From Toxoplasma gondii ME49 (lineage: Eukaryota > Apicomplexa > Conoidasida > Eucoccidiorida > Sarcocystidae): DNA of 64,000 nt. Both the position numbers and the translations under genes were made by a program. The notes beneath the pieces were generated by a model. That model did no database searches, was not told where the DNA came from, and saw only the letters and a list, made by a program, of their open reading frames with translations. This document shows, one piece after another, positions 32,317 through 42,000 of this stretch (positions are counted from its first letter, which is position 1; each line of letters starts with the position of its first letter). The DNA lies in assembly GCF_000006565.2 (NCBI RefSeq), contig NC_031478.1:3305127-3369126 (forward strand). Direction: 5' to 3'.

Positions 32317-35300
32317 ATGTCGATTTTCGCCTTCGTTCGTGCCCGCAGGTTTCTCTCTCTTGGTTTCCTACTCTTCTGTCGGACGGTTTTTCTGACGCCA
32401 ACGTCATCGCCTTCACTTCCATTCTTCCCTGTTTCAGCGCAAGGGGTGTACCCTCCAGAGTCTGGAGGATTCCCCTCGCTTTCGCCTCTTCAACAACTGC
32501 AGATTCTACAGCAGCAGCGAGCCCTTCCTCTCGGATCTTTCGGTGTCTCTCCGTCGATGCATCCCGGCGGGACCCAGCAACCACAACTCCAGGTTCCCTC
32601 TCTCCCTTCTTACCCAAACAGTCCAAACGTCTCCTCTTTCCCCTATTCGCTTCCTCCAAGGTACGCAGGAGGAGGAATGATGCCTTATTCACCCCACTCT
32701 TCACCTCCGGTGTACAATCACCCGGCTTCTGGCCCCCCTGAAACCGCGTCCTCTCAAGTGTATGTACAGCAGGTCACTTCGTCGCCTTCCCGGGCTCCAC
32801 AATACTCTCCCCCCCCCGAACTCTCCAGTCAAAGCCAGGGAGGTTATTCGCAGTTACGAAATCCTCCTTCCCAGTTGAGCTCTAATGGCTTCCTCCCCTC
32901 CTCAGTCTCCTCTGCACAACCCGACGGTTCTTCCGTGCCAAGAGGAAGCGCATCCGGAGACAGCCGGGGGACGATGCGGTTGTCGGGGGTATCTGAAAAC
33001 GCAGACACCTTGTCGACACTTTCGCCACAAGAACAGCAGGAACTTCTGAGGCTGCTCGGTGGAGGACGGGGTGAGGTCTCAGGTGGAAGCTTCGGGATTC
33101 TTGAAGGCAGCGGCTTCGCGCAAACGCCGTCTCCTATTTCAAGTCCTGGGGTGTACGTACACCCGAGTCGGCCTCCCCCCTCTGCAGATCCACCGATGTA
33201 TAACCACAGTCACCAACAGACAGGTCTTTCCCAGTTCGAGTATGGCCAGGCCGGATGGGGTCTGTCTCGCGGGGGCCCTCCGCAGAATACTCAGCAAGCC
33301 TACGAAATGCTTCAGAGAAACTATCTTCAAGCTGCTGAAACTTCGGCGCCCGATATTTCCCGTCTTCCCGCTTCTTCTCCGCTGCCTGCGCTTCACCAAC
33401 AGCTTCTTCGCTCTCCTTCGTTCGCTTCTCCAACTCACAGTCCGCCCTCTGCCTCGCCACCTCCCGCCGCGTCTGCCTTCTCTCCTCCTTTCCCGCCCTC
33501 CTCTTCTCACCCTTCTGCGGCTTCGTTCTCTCCGTCATCTCCGTTCCCAGCCTCTTCTTCTGGACACGCGCCGGCGTACCAGTCGGCGCCTCCAACGCAG
33601 AGGCCCGCAGGAGGCCCCGCCTTCTCGGGGCAAAGCGCAGGCGAAGCGCCTCCTCTCGCGTCGCCCCAGAGGTCCTTTTCTCTTCCGCCTGCCTTCTCCT
33701 CAGTCCTCAGAGTTCTCCTCGACGACCTTGCCCGCGGCAGAACCGACACCGTTGAAGAAGTTGCGGGGATTCTGCTGCAGCACCTGCCCGAGCAGCAGCG
33801 ACACCAGGTGTTCGCCATTCTAACGAAGGCCCTCGCTGCCGCCAAAGCCAAGTCGGATGCGCCCCGCTCCTCGTCTCAGCTCGCTGAGACCCTCTCGGGC
33901 TTCTCCAGTGTATCTACACTCCAGGAAGCTGGCCAAGGAGTCGCGGGAAGGGACAGACCAGGCGAGGGCGCGCCTTTCTCCTACTCCGCTCCTCGTCCTT
34001 ATCCGGCCTTCCCTCCCCCTGCATCTAACGCTGCATATAACTCCTCTAGTTGGCCGTACGGTTTCTCTTCCCTTTCAATGAAATGTGTACATCTGTGCAC
34101 TCCAGAAACCGAAAAAGAGACACGAGACGGCCCTTACCTCGGGCAAGTCCTTTGTGGCTCGGATGGCCTTGTCTACCCCACAGTTTGCGACTACGAGAGA
34201 GCGCGATGCATGCATCCTCAGCTCGAAGTTATTAGCCTCAGTAAAGATGGAAGAGACTGCCCTCCACCACCGCCCCCGTTTCTTCCTCCCCCTCCTTCTC
34301 TTCGCTCGCCTTCTTCCTCTTCTCCTTCTTCCTCTTCTCCTCCTTTTTCCCAGGACTCGCTCCGTCAGTGTTTGTCTCTGCCCGTCTGCCAAGTGCAGGA
34401 GAGCAGCTCTTCTGCGTCCGCGACTCGTGCTTTCTCCTTCTCTCCAGAGACTCTGCTACAGGCAGATCAACACTGGGAGCCCCAGTGCGCCTCAGATGGG
34501 AACACCTACGCCAATCCCTGCGTCTTCGCTGTTGAAGCCTGCGTCAGACGAGTCACCGGACAGGACCCACTCTTCAAAATCCACGAAGGCGTTTGCGGCC
34601 AGCAGCTCTCCCCAACCTCATCCACTGCTTCTTCCGCTCCTTCGTCTTCCTCCTTTTCCTCCTTTTCTTCTTTGTCTCCGTCGTGGTCCTCGTCCTCGGC
34701 GTCTGCTGTGTCCCCCTTGAGTTCCTCCTCGTCCCTCGCCGACAAGAAGGCGGGGAGTTTGGTGGAGAGACGCGAGAATGACGAAGCCTCTGGGGACGGA
34801 CGGGAGCGCCCAGAAGACGCGTCGGACGAGGCGCGTTTGGAAGGGTATGAGGGGAGAGAGAGGCCCGGGGAGAGCGGTAATGAAGGACGAGGGAAACGCC
34901 CAGAACAAACGAAGGACAGCGCGAGCAGGGGGGAGAACAAAGAGAAACAGGCAAGGAGATCTAATGACAACACTGACTCACTTCCAGAGGAGGATCCTAA
35001 CTCGGCATTCTCGTCCACCGCTTCTCTCTTCGCCGCGTCTGCGCATGCGGCGTCTCTGGATGAGGAGTCTGAGACTCTGGGAGGGGATTCGAAGAAGAAG
35101 GACGTGCACAAAGCCGCGACAGAGCCAAGCGAGGGGGGCGCTTCAAGGATGCAGAGCGGGCGACTGATTCCGATCAGAGAAAAGCCGTCTCTGAGTGGAT
35201 CCCAAAGCGATAAAAAAACCTTCCCCTTCGTCTTGCACAACAAAGCTTCGGCATCAGACAGAAAAAACCACGTCGGCGTCCAGACTCCTTCCTCCACCTC

Positions 35301-38256
35301 CGCTGCGCCTCCGTCTCTGCCTTCTTCTTCCACCACTACTACCTCGGCACCTTCTTCTCACTCTCCTTCTTCTTTGCCTGATTCCCCTCCTTCTACCAAC
35401 TTCTCTGCACCGTTCTCTCCTTCTTCTCCTCCTTCGCGCTCTGCCATGTCTTCAGTTTCAACTGTGGAAGCCGAGGCAGTGCTGTCATCCCAGCGAGGAA
35501 GGCACCCGACGGAAGCGACAGAGGAAAAGCGAGGAGAATTGCGGGAAGCGAAGCAAGAAACAACACAGCGAGAGTCTGTTGGTGAAGCGCTGGTCGGCAG
35601 AGTCTCCGCACTGTTGCGTGGAGAGTCTCTTCCGGGCCAGGGAGCGGCCAGGGAGGCGGCAGTGGAGGAGGCGACGCGACTCGCGGCGGTACGAGGAAAA
35701 GAGGGCGGGGACTGGGAGCAAGGAGACGAACCGACACAGCGGGAAGACGAGCAAGCAGAAAAGAAAATCGTAAAGTTGAGAAACGAAATGCACACAGATG
35801 CCCAGAAGGCGTCTATGCAGCAGTTGATGCAGAAACGGGAAGCGGTGCAGAATCTACAGAACATGCAAAACCTTCAACTCGAGTTACAACAGCAGCAGCC
35901 GCCCTCCCAGTTCGATGCAAAGAGCTTCCTCACTTCTCTTCACGGGGTGACGTCTGTCCAAGAGCTCATGGAAGAGCGGACGCGACAGAAATTGGAGGAG
36001 CTGCAGAGGGCAGACTCGCAGAGAGAGCAGACGAAAAATCGAGCTGACACTGTCAAAGGGCACTATTCTCCGGTTTTGGCCTTTGTAGAAGGCCCCCACG
36101 GGTTTGCCGCTCGGCCACAGCAAGATGCCGAAGGTTCGCGGCCTTTGCCAACCTCTGATCGTGTTTCTTCTTCTCCGTTTGTCGTTTTTCAAAATCCGGG
36201 AGGTGCTGGGGTGTATGAACAGACCCCCGGCGGGGCGGCTGGCGGCCTGGGGGGCTCTCAGCGCAGCGGACACACGGCGCCTCAGCTTGAAGGGCAAAAT
36301 GTATCTCCTTACTCACTTTCGCAGCTGTCTCCGATTTCCTCGTCTTTCGTTCCTTCGCTTTCGTACCCAACTTCGGCGCTACCTCAGCTGTATCCTCCCT
36401 CGTCTCCTAATCCTGCTTCTCGTCATGGCGTTTCTTCAGACGGTCCGCCTGTCGCTCCGTCCTCCCTTTATTCTCTCTCTGTCTCTCGCCCCGGCGACCC
36501 TTCTCCAGGCCCTCTGTCTCCATCGTCTTCCTCCTCACCCTCCCTGCCACCCAACGCTCTCTATCTCCACAGCGAAACCAGCAGATCGAACTTCTCCTCT
36601 TCTTCCTCGGTGCCCGCCCCCGCCTCTCCGTCTTCATCTCCCTCTTTGTCTATCTACTCACCTGTGTCTGCCTCTCCAGCTTCCCCTTCCTCTTCATCTG
36701 CCTCTTCCTCTCGATCTGTGTCTTCCAGTTCCTCTCAGTCGTCTCTTCCCTCGCCCAGCCAGTGCAACTTTCTCTGTCCCCCTGGAGGCCCGGTGGTTTG
36801 CGGGACCGACGGACAGACGTATGAGAACGAGTGCGAAGTTCGGGTGTACGCATGCCTGCAGCGAACGGCGACGCTGAAGGTGAAACATCGAGGGGCTTGC
36901 AAGAAGCAGTCCGGACAACTGGAAGAGGAGACGAAGCGAGGGAAGGAAAACACAGAGAAGAAAGACGATGCTCGACGAGGCGTGGACGGACAGGATTCTC
37001 ACGGCGGCAGGCTCCGCGATGGAGGCAAAGACGGCTGGTCGAAGGACACCCCAAAGGCCAAGACATACACCCCGAAGCCCAGTCGGGACACCCCAGAGGT
37101 CGGTAGAGACACTCCACGTTCGCCGGTTTCATGGCGTTCTTCCTCCACCCAGGCGCAGCCCTCGAAGTCTGTTTTTCTTGATGGCACCTCTCGAGCAGAG
37201 GATTTGGTGGCTGAAGACACGAGTTTAGGCATGCAGACTGGGAGAGTCGAGCGAGGAGGCACCGTTCCGTCGCTTGCTTCTTCTGCTTCTCCAAGTCGAA
37301 ACGGAGGACTCCAGGAAAGACTCAGAGATGCGACTTCGTCTCAGAACGAGGAAGGGGCTTCTCTACTCGGTGGGAAAGAAGACCGGGACCGCTGGGACTT
37401 CTCTCTCGCTCTAGACGGTATCACCCAAACTCTCAGTGCCGATCCCGCATCTTCGGCGAACAGCCGCGTCTTCTCTCCCTTCGCGTTCCGTGAAGGGAGA
37501 GAAGAACGAGGAAGCAGAGACCCACCTTTCTCTGCATCGCTCTCTTCTTCTTCCCCTTCTGCTTCTGACGCGTTTTCTCTGGGAGCAAAGAGCCGAGAGA
37601 CGCCCGACCGCGAGGGGCAGGAACTAGCAGAGAGAGGAAAGAAGGAGACTCCGATGCTCGACGAGGCGTCGGGTGTGGCAGGGCGAGACGGGAGAAGAGA
37701 GGCGGGTGACGAAGCGGAGAACGAAGAGAGGGGGAAGCGACGGGAGAGGCCGTCGTGGGAGAGTCGGTTTTCCTCTCCCCAAAGGCTCGAAACCTCGTCG
37801 CTTCGGACGGACATCAAACCCGATAGTGGACCTGAAGCGCGAGCGCGAGACAAAGCGTTTTTAGAGCCTTCGCTGCCGAGACAAAACGGCGCCACAGCGG
37901 TCACGGGGGCCAGGGAAGGAGAGAAGAGCGCCGCCGCTGGGAGCTACCAGGCAGGGAAGAGGGCGGAGGACTCACAGACGTCAACGACACACTTTCTTTC
38001 GTCCTCGGCAGGGCAGGCGAAGACGACGAACGGCGAGGAAACGGATCGGGGGCATCGAAAAACGGATGAGGAAGCAGGAGACAAGGAGCTGGACTATCTC
38101 GACGATTTGGCGCGTCTGAAAGCCATGATCGACTGGGACAGCTTCGATGACGATGACGCGAAAGAAGAAAAAGAACAAGAAGACGGAATCATCGACGATG
38201 CTCCCTACATCTACATTGAGGGCCAAGAGACAGGGAAGGGAGAGACTCTGCCCTAA
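32317..38256 (+). CDS. Large secreted protein with three Kazal-type domains (single exon)
   Basis: I place the start at the ATG at 32317 because it opens a good signal peptide: MSIFAFVRARRF, a hydrophobic core FLSLGFLLF, and a plausible cleavage after VSA. That gives 1,979 residues without an intron, although the frame is open back to 30634. Three six-cysteine Kazal/follistatin-like domains lie at residues 590-648, 685-760 and 1483-1528. Each has C-x10-C-x6-C, with cores CGSDGLVYPTVC, CASDGNTYANPC and CGTDGQTYENEC. Domain 2 has a Ser-rich insert between its second and third Cys. The rest is Pro/Gln/Ser-rich, with a Gln-rich helical stretch near residue 1170 and an acidic C-terminus. Kazal domains usually inhibit serine proteases; here P1 (second residue after Cys2) would be Pro, Val and Pro, so inhibition is doubtful. 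The protein may reach the secretory organelles, cyst wall or vacuole; that is inference. Confidence 0.82.
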   Translation: MSIFAFVRARRFLSLGFLLFCRTVFLTPTSSPSLPFFPVSAQGVYPPESGGFPSLSPLQQLQILQQQRALPLGSFGVSPSMHPGGTQQPQLQVPSLPSYPNSPNVSSFPYSLPPRYAGGGMMPYSPHSSPPVYNHPASGPPETASSQVYVQQVTSSPSRAPQYSPPPELSSQSQGGYSQLRNPPSQLSSNGFLPSSVSSAQPDGSSVPRGSASGDSRGTMRLSGVSENADTLSTLSPQEQQELLRLLGGGRGEVSGGSFGILEGSGFAQTPSPISSPGVYVHPSRPPPSADPPMYNHSHQQTGLSQFEYGQAGWGLSRGGPPQNTQQAYEMLQRNYLQAAETSAPDISRLPASSPLPALHQQLLRSPSFASPTHSPPSASPPPAASAFSPPFPPSSSHPSAASFSPSSPFPASSSGHAPAYQSAPPTQRPAGGPAFSGQSAGEAPPLASPQRSFSLPPAFSSVLRVLLDDLARGRTDTVEEVAGILLQHLPEQQRHQVFAILTKALAAAKAKSDAPRSSSQLAETLSGFSSVSTLQEAGQGVAGRDRPGEGAPFSYSAPRPYPAFPPPASNAAYNSSSWPYGFSSLSMKCVHLCTPETEKETRDGPYLGQVLCGSDGLVYPTVCDYERARCMHPQLEVISLSKDGRDCPPPPPPFLPPPPSLRSPSSSSPSSSSPPFSQDSLRQCLSLPVCQVQESSSSASATRAFSFSPETLLQADQHWEPQCASDGNTYANPCVFAVEACVRRVTGQDPLFKIHEGVCGQQLSPTSSTASSAPSSSSFSSFSSLSPSWSSSSASAVSPLSSSSSLADKKAGSLVERRENDEASGDGRERPEDASDEARLEGYEGRERPGESGNEGRGKRPEQTKDSASRGENKEKQARRSNDNTDSLPEEDPNSAFSSTASLFAASAHAASLDEESETLGGDSKKKDVHKAATEPSEGGASRMQSGRLIPIREKPSLSGSQSDKKTFPFVLHNKASASDRKNHVGVQTPSSTSAAPPSLPSSSTTTTSAPSSHSPSSLPDSPPSTNFSAPFSPSSPPSRSAMSSVSTVEAEAVLSSQRGRHPTEATEEKRGELREAKQETTQRESVGEALVGRVSALLRGESLPGQGAAREAAVEEATRLAAVRGKEGGDWEQGDEPTQREDEQAEKKIVKLRNEMHTDAQKASMQQLMQKREAVQNLQNMQNLQLELQQQQPPSQFDAKSFLTSLHGVTSVQELMEERTRQKLEELQRADSQREQTKNRADTVKGHYSPVLAFVEGPHGFAARPQQDAEGSRPLPTSDRVSSSPFVVFQNPGGAGVYEQTPGGAAGGLGGSQRSGHTAPQLEGQNVSPYSLSQLSPISSSFVPSLSYPTSALPQLYPPSSPNPASRHGVSSDGPPVAPSSLYSLSVSRPGDPSPGPLSPSSSSSPSLPPNALYLHSETSRSNFSSSSSVPAPASPSSSPSLSIYSPVSASPASPSSSSASSSRSVSSSSSQSSLPSPSQCNFLCPPGGPVVCGTDGQTYENECEVRVYACLQRTATLKVKHRGACKKQSGQLEEETKRGKENTEKKDDARRGVDGQDSHGGRLRDGGKDGWSKDTPKAKTYTPKPSRDTPEVGRDTPRSPVSWRSSSTQAQPSKSVFLDGTSRAEDLVAEDTSLGMQTGRVERGGTVPSLASSASPSRNGGLQERLRDATSSQNEEGASLLGGKEDRDRWDFSLALDGITQTLSADPASSANSRVFSPFAFREGREERGSRDPPFSASLSSSSPSASDAFSLGAKSRETPDREGQELAERGKKETPMLDEASGVAGRDGRREAGDEAENEERGKRRERPSWESRFSSPQRLETSSLRTDIKPDSGPEARARDKAFLEPSLPRQNGATAVTGAREGEKSAAAGSYQAGKRAEDSQTSTTHFLSSSAGQAKTTNGEETDRGHRKTDEEAGDKELDYLDDLARLKAMIDWDSFDDDDAKEEKEQEDGIIDDAPYIYIEGQETGKGETLP

Positions 38257-38491
38257 CTGTCCTCGCAGACAAAAACAGAGGCACTTCCGTACGGACAAGA
38301 AGACACTGCAGCGCCAGGTCAACGCGTGGAAAACGTCGCTGCAGGCGCGGCCCGAGGAGGCAGTGCCACTCGATCTATGACGCCTGCCCCTCCGAATATC
38401 CTTGCCTTGTCGAAATGGCTCTAATCGGCCTTCGTCAGATTCCGGAACGAAACCCTTCTCCATTTCAAAATCGTGCATTCTCACACCATAC

Positions 38492-38515
38492 ATATATATA
38501 TATATATATATATAT
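38492..38515. repeat. AT microsatellite
   Basis: An uninterrupted (AT)12 run downstream of the Kazal gene, followed by GATAGA-type repeats to about 38545. Confidence 0.93.
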
Positions 38516-39631
38516 GTAGAGAGATAGACAGATAGAGAGATATACATATGCCTAGGCATACTTGCTTTTATGCATACTTATATGCATGTATGTACATGTA
38601 CATACAGACGTAGAAGCATGTGTATGTACAGTTGCGCAAGGGAGAATCCACTTAATTGTGTTTGGTGTATTTTTATGCGGGTGCATGCATATATCTGTAC
38701 AAATATATGTATTTCTACAACAACTGAGGGGCAGCAGCGTAAAGCGGAAGAAGGCGGAGTCGCGTACTTACATATGGGAGAGTCGAGCAAAAGTGTGGGG
38801 CTGGTGGCAAAGGTCAGGCTCATCGAGGTTGCGTTCTACAGAATTCCGATTTTCGTTTGTTTTTTGGCGCGCATCGATGTGTTTGAGGCCGGGAAGAGGA
38901 AGAAATAGTCGAGAAGCGGTTGCAGTCCTCATCGGAAAGGAGGGAAGGCGGCTGGAGAGGCAGCTTCGAAGTGGTGACAGAGTGTGGGTTTTCGGACCGA
39001 GAACACAGTCTCCTGGACACAGGAGAAGAAACCTGGGGACTGACCGAACATGTGTATGGAGGCAGAAGAGAGGAAAATCTCTTCGCCTGAGAAAAGAAGA
39101 GCGAAAATGTGACAGGTGGCGCTTTTGTCCGTCCGTCCTGGTGTCTGGGCAACAATGTAGCGTCCCTTGTTTCACCTCATTGGGGTGTGCATACACTTCA
39201 AGGAGTCCCGTGAGGTGCGAGGGGTCTTTCTGCACCCACTGTAGAGAAATGGAAAACGGATATTTTCAATCCCAGACCATTTGTGTTTGCAGTGGCGAAA
39301 CAGTGTCTCGGCTTCTTACACGAAACTCTTTCTAGTCTCTCTGCTCAACACACAGGACGGTTCTTCGTCATATCAAGCGATGAATATCGCAACCTCTCTG
39401 TCGCCGATCCAATACGGAACTGCGGGAAAGCGAATCAACGGATACTTGTAATTCCTTCAACTGTGCACTCTCCCTCTCTGTCTTCTTTTCCTCGAGAGTT
39501 CTTCTATCCTTTCTCCAAAAGAACGCGTCCTCTTCTTATCTCCCAAAGAGGAGCCTCCCCATTTCTGAATCAACACCGTTCATACAGAGAAACAAGAACC
39601 TTTTTGCTTATCTCTACATCTATAGTTGTAA

Positions 39632-39655
39632 ATATATATATATATATATATATAT
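39632..39655. repeat. AT microsatellite
   Basis: An uninterrupted (AT)12 run in the spacer upstream of the BAR gene. Confidence 0.93.
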
Positions 39656-42000
39656 GTCTAAATGTATATATTTGTCCGTCACATGTTTACACAGAGCCTC
39701 GAAACACGCAGGCGATTGACTCCCGAGGCGACGGCGAGACGATTTCCGCAAAAAGGTCCGAGTTCGAGCGGCGGGCTGTCCAGACACCTTTGTTTGCTCA
39801 ACAAGGGAGGAGTTTTCAGGACTTAGAAATCCAACTCGTTCTGCTGTCTGAAGCAGTTCAGTGGGGTGGTGGTGTACAGCACTCAAGCACTGGGTTGTCT
39901 GTGTTGTAACTGGAGTCGTCGTCAGAAGAATCAAGGTACTGCAGTGTCTGTTTATTCGCTTTGAGTGAGTCTTTCCGTCCCGACGTAGAAGCCTGGGTGT
40001 ACGCCGATTATTCCTCGAAGGCAGTGCTGCTTCCTCTTCCCCTCAAGAGTTACAGCGAACAGAGTGCTGTCTGGGCTCCTGTTTCTTCTGTCCAGTTCTA
40101 CTTAAGAAAACCTGACTTCTGTTCAACTCCACACACACTAAGTGTCGTGCCTCTCTACTGCCTTTGCTCGATGTGGTCTGATTCGCAATGATTGAGTTTT
40201 TCTATTCTGTTTTCGATGGCAGTCTCATTGGCAAAAAGTACGAGGCTACACCAGACCCTCCGAACGGGCTGAGTCGTCGACTTTAGAACCCGGCCCCGGC
40301 CTCAGATTTTCACTGGAGACAGGTTCTACGTAAAAGGATCGCTTTTCTAAAAGCATCTCTTCACTCTTGCTTCCTTTTCTCCCCAGTCTCCGTTTTCTCC
40401 CGGCTGCCCTCACGCCCCTGACCTTGGTGAACCTTTTCACTTCTTTCTCGACTGAGAGACACACGCGTTCGGGCATGCAGTAACGGGCAGATGAAACAAC
40501 TAGCAGCGGCGCTACAGAGAGAACCTTGCCCGTTTCACTCGACTCATACAAAGAATCCCAGGCGCAGGAGCCCTTTTGCATCTAAAAGAGATTTCTGCAG
40601 TGCTTGAGACAGCTAAAAGTTGAGAGACTTCAGTGTCCCGCGACTTTAAAGTTATGCCACTTCGACTGCGTTCTAGGCGCAGCCTGTGGATCTCCGGAAG
40701 AAACATAGATACGGCGGGGCCCTCCCTGTCTCCCGAGACACTCGCCCTCGACTGGCGACTAGCGACCGGGAAACGCAGAGCGGAATCGAGGCAGAAACGC
40801 GTGAGCAGGAGAGAGAAAACCGGAGATCAGAGTCACGAAGGAAAACGGGCGAAAAAAGGAGGAATCAAAGACGATAGAGGGAAAAGGAAACGAGAAAAAC
40901 TGACGGCGAAGAACGACCCTGCACGGGATAAAAGAAACCGTAGAACACACGATCGAGTCTGATGTGTACCTACACCGGAAGAGGTGGGTGTTGCTTGTGG
41001 CCTAAATTCCCTCGCGTTTACACTGCCTGTTTCTCTCCAATTCTCTTCCTCGTCCGGAATCGAGTTTCTCCGTCCCTCGTCTTCTCAGTGATTTCCATTT
41101 CTCTATTGGTAATCCCCTGCTTCCTTCTTTTTCGACGCGATCCAACGCGAAAGCAAAAGATGTCTCGTCCCAGCTCTTTTGACCACTGCATGCGCAAAAC
41201 TTGCCGCAGACATGGCGCCAACAGACCAGCTTGCTTCTGCGTCCGACTTTTCCCGCGCCCTCCAGTTACGCGCCTGTCGTTCTCTGCCTTTCTCTTCTTT
41301 CTTCTCTCTTCCGCCTCTTGTGTCGCATTCGTCGTCAGAGTCGCCAACCGACTGTGAAGCGCTCCCTCCTGTAGGAGAGTGGGCGCGAGATTCCACTCTC
41401 AGACCAGCCAGCGGCTGGACTGGCGCCACAACTGTGTCTTCTGTAGATTACAGGCTCCCCTTCAATCTTTTACCTCGCCACTCTCCGAACCTTCTGAAGC
41501 CTCTCAGTGCCTCGGAACGACTCTGTCTCGTCTCTCTCTGGAAACTTCCGGCACACTCGAGATGCCTCGAATCCACAGAGGGTGAGACAACAGGTAACGC
41601 AAAGAGTCGTCATCTCTGAGAGTTTCTTTCGGTCTCCCATCCCTGAGAGTCTTCCTTGTTGCGTCTACAAGACGAAGAAGCGCCGTTCTCTTCGCGGTTT
41701 CGTTGTCATCCTGGTTCTTCTCAATTTTCATGTTAGTCTCGTCCTTCTCAGTCTTTTTTTCAATCTCGGGAACCCGTTTTCTTCCTGCATGTCCTCTTCT
41801 CCGCTTCCTTTCGAAGTCGTCTCGTTCTTCCCTCTCGAGTTCTCGCCGCTCTCTCAGGCCTCGCTCTGGGTCTGCGCAGCTACAGAGAGATGCCGAGACA
41901 ACAAGGCTCTCCTGTTCTTTCCTGAGAAGAAAGAGAGACCTTCTTCGAGCGACGTTGGCGAGGTCGTTATCTTCCCTCGTCTCTAATTTCCTTGCGCAGC

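Larger units (their letters stand above)
38257..42000. other. Spacer and probable 5' leader of the BAR gene
   Basis: About 3.7 kb containing the Kazal-gene 3' UTR, two AT microsatellites and the BAR-gene leader. The plus frame at 41209-41617 (start MAPTDQLAS) is open for about 136 codons but shows no domain, and it is not needed to complete the BAR fold. The TTGCGCAG directly before the BAR ATG looks like a splice acceptor, so an upstream exon is likely and may be untranslated. Confidence 0.4.

Noticed and set aside
33139..35336. Antisense ORFs on the minus strand of the Kazal gene (up to 276 codons)
   Set aside because: They mirror the Ser/Pro-rich coding strand, are Arg/Glu/Gly-rich by composition, and lack the Kazal cysteines.
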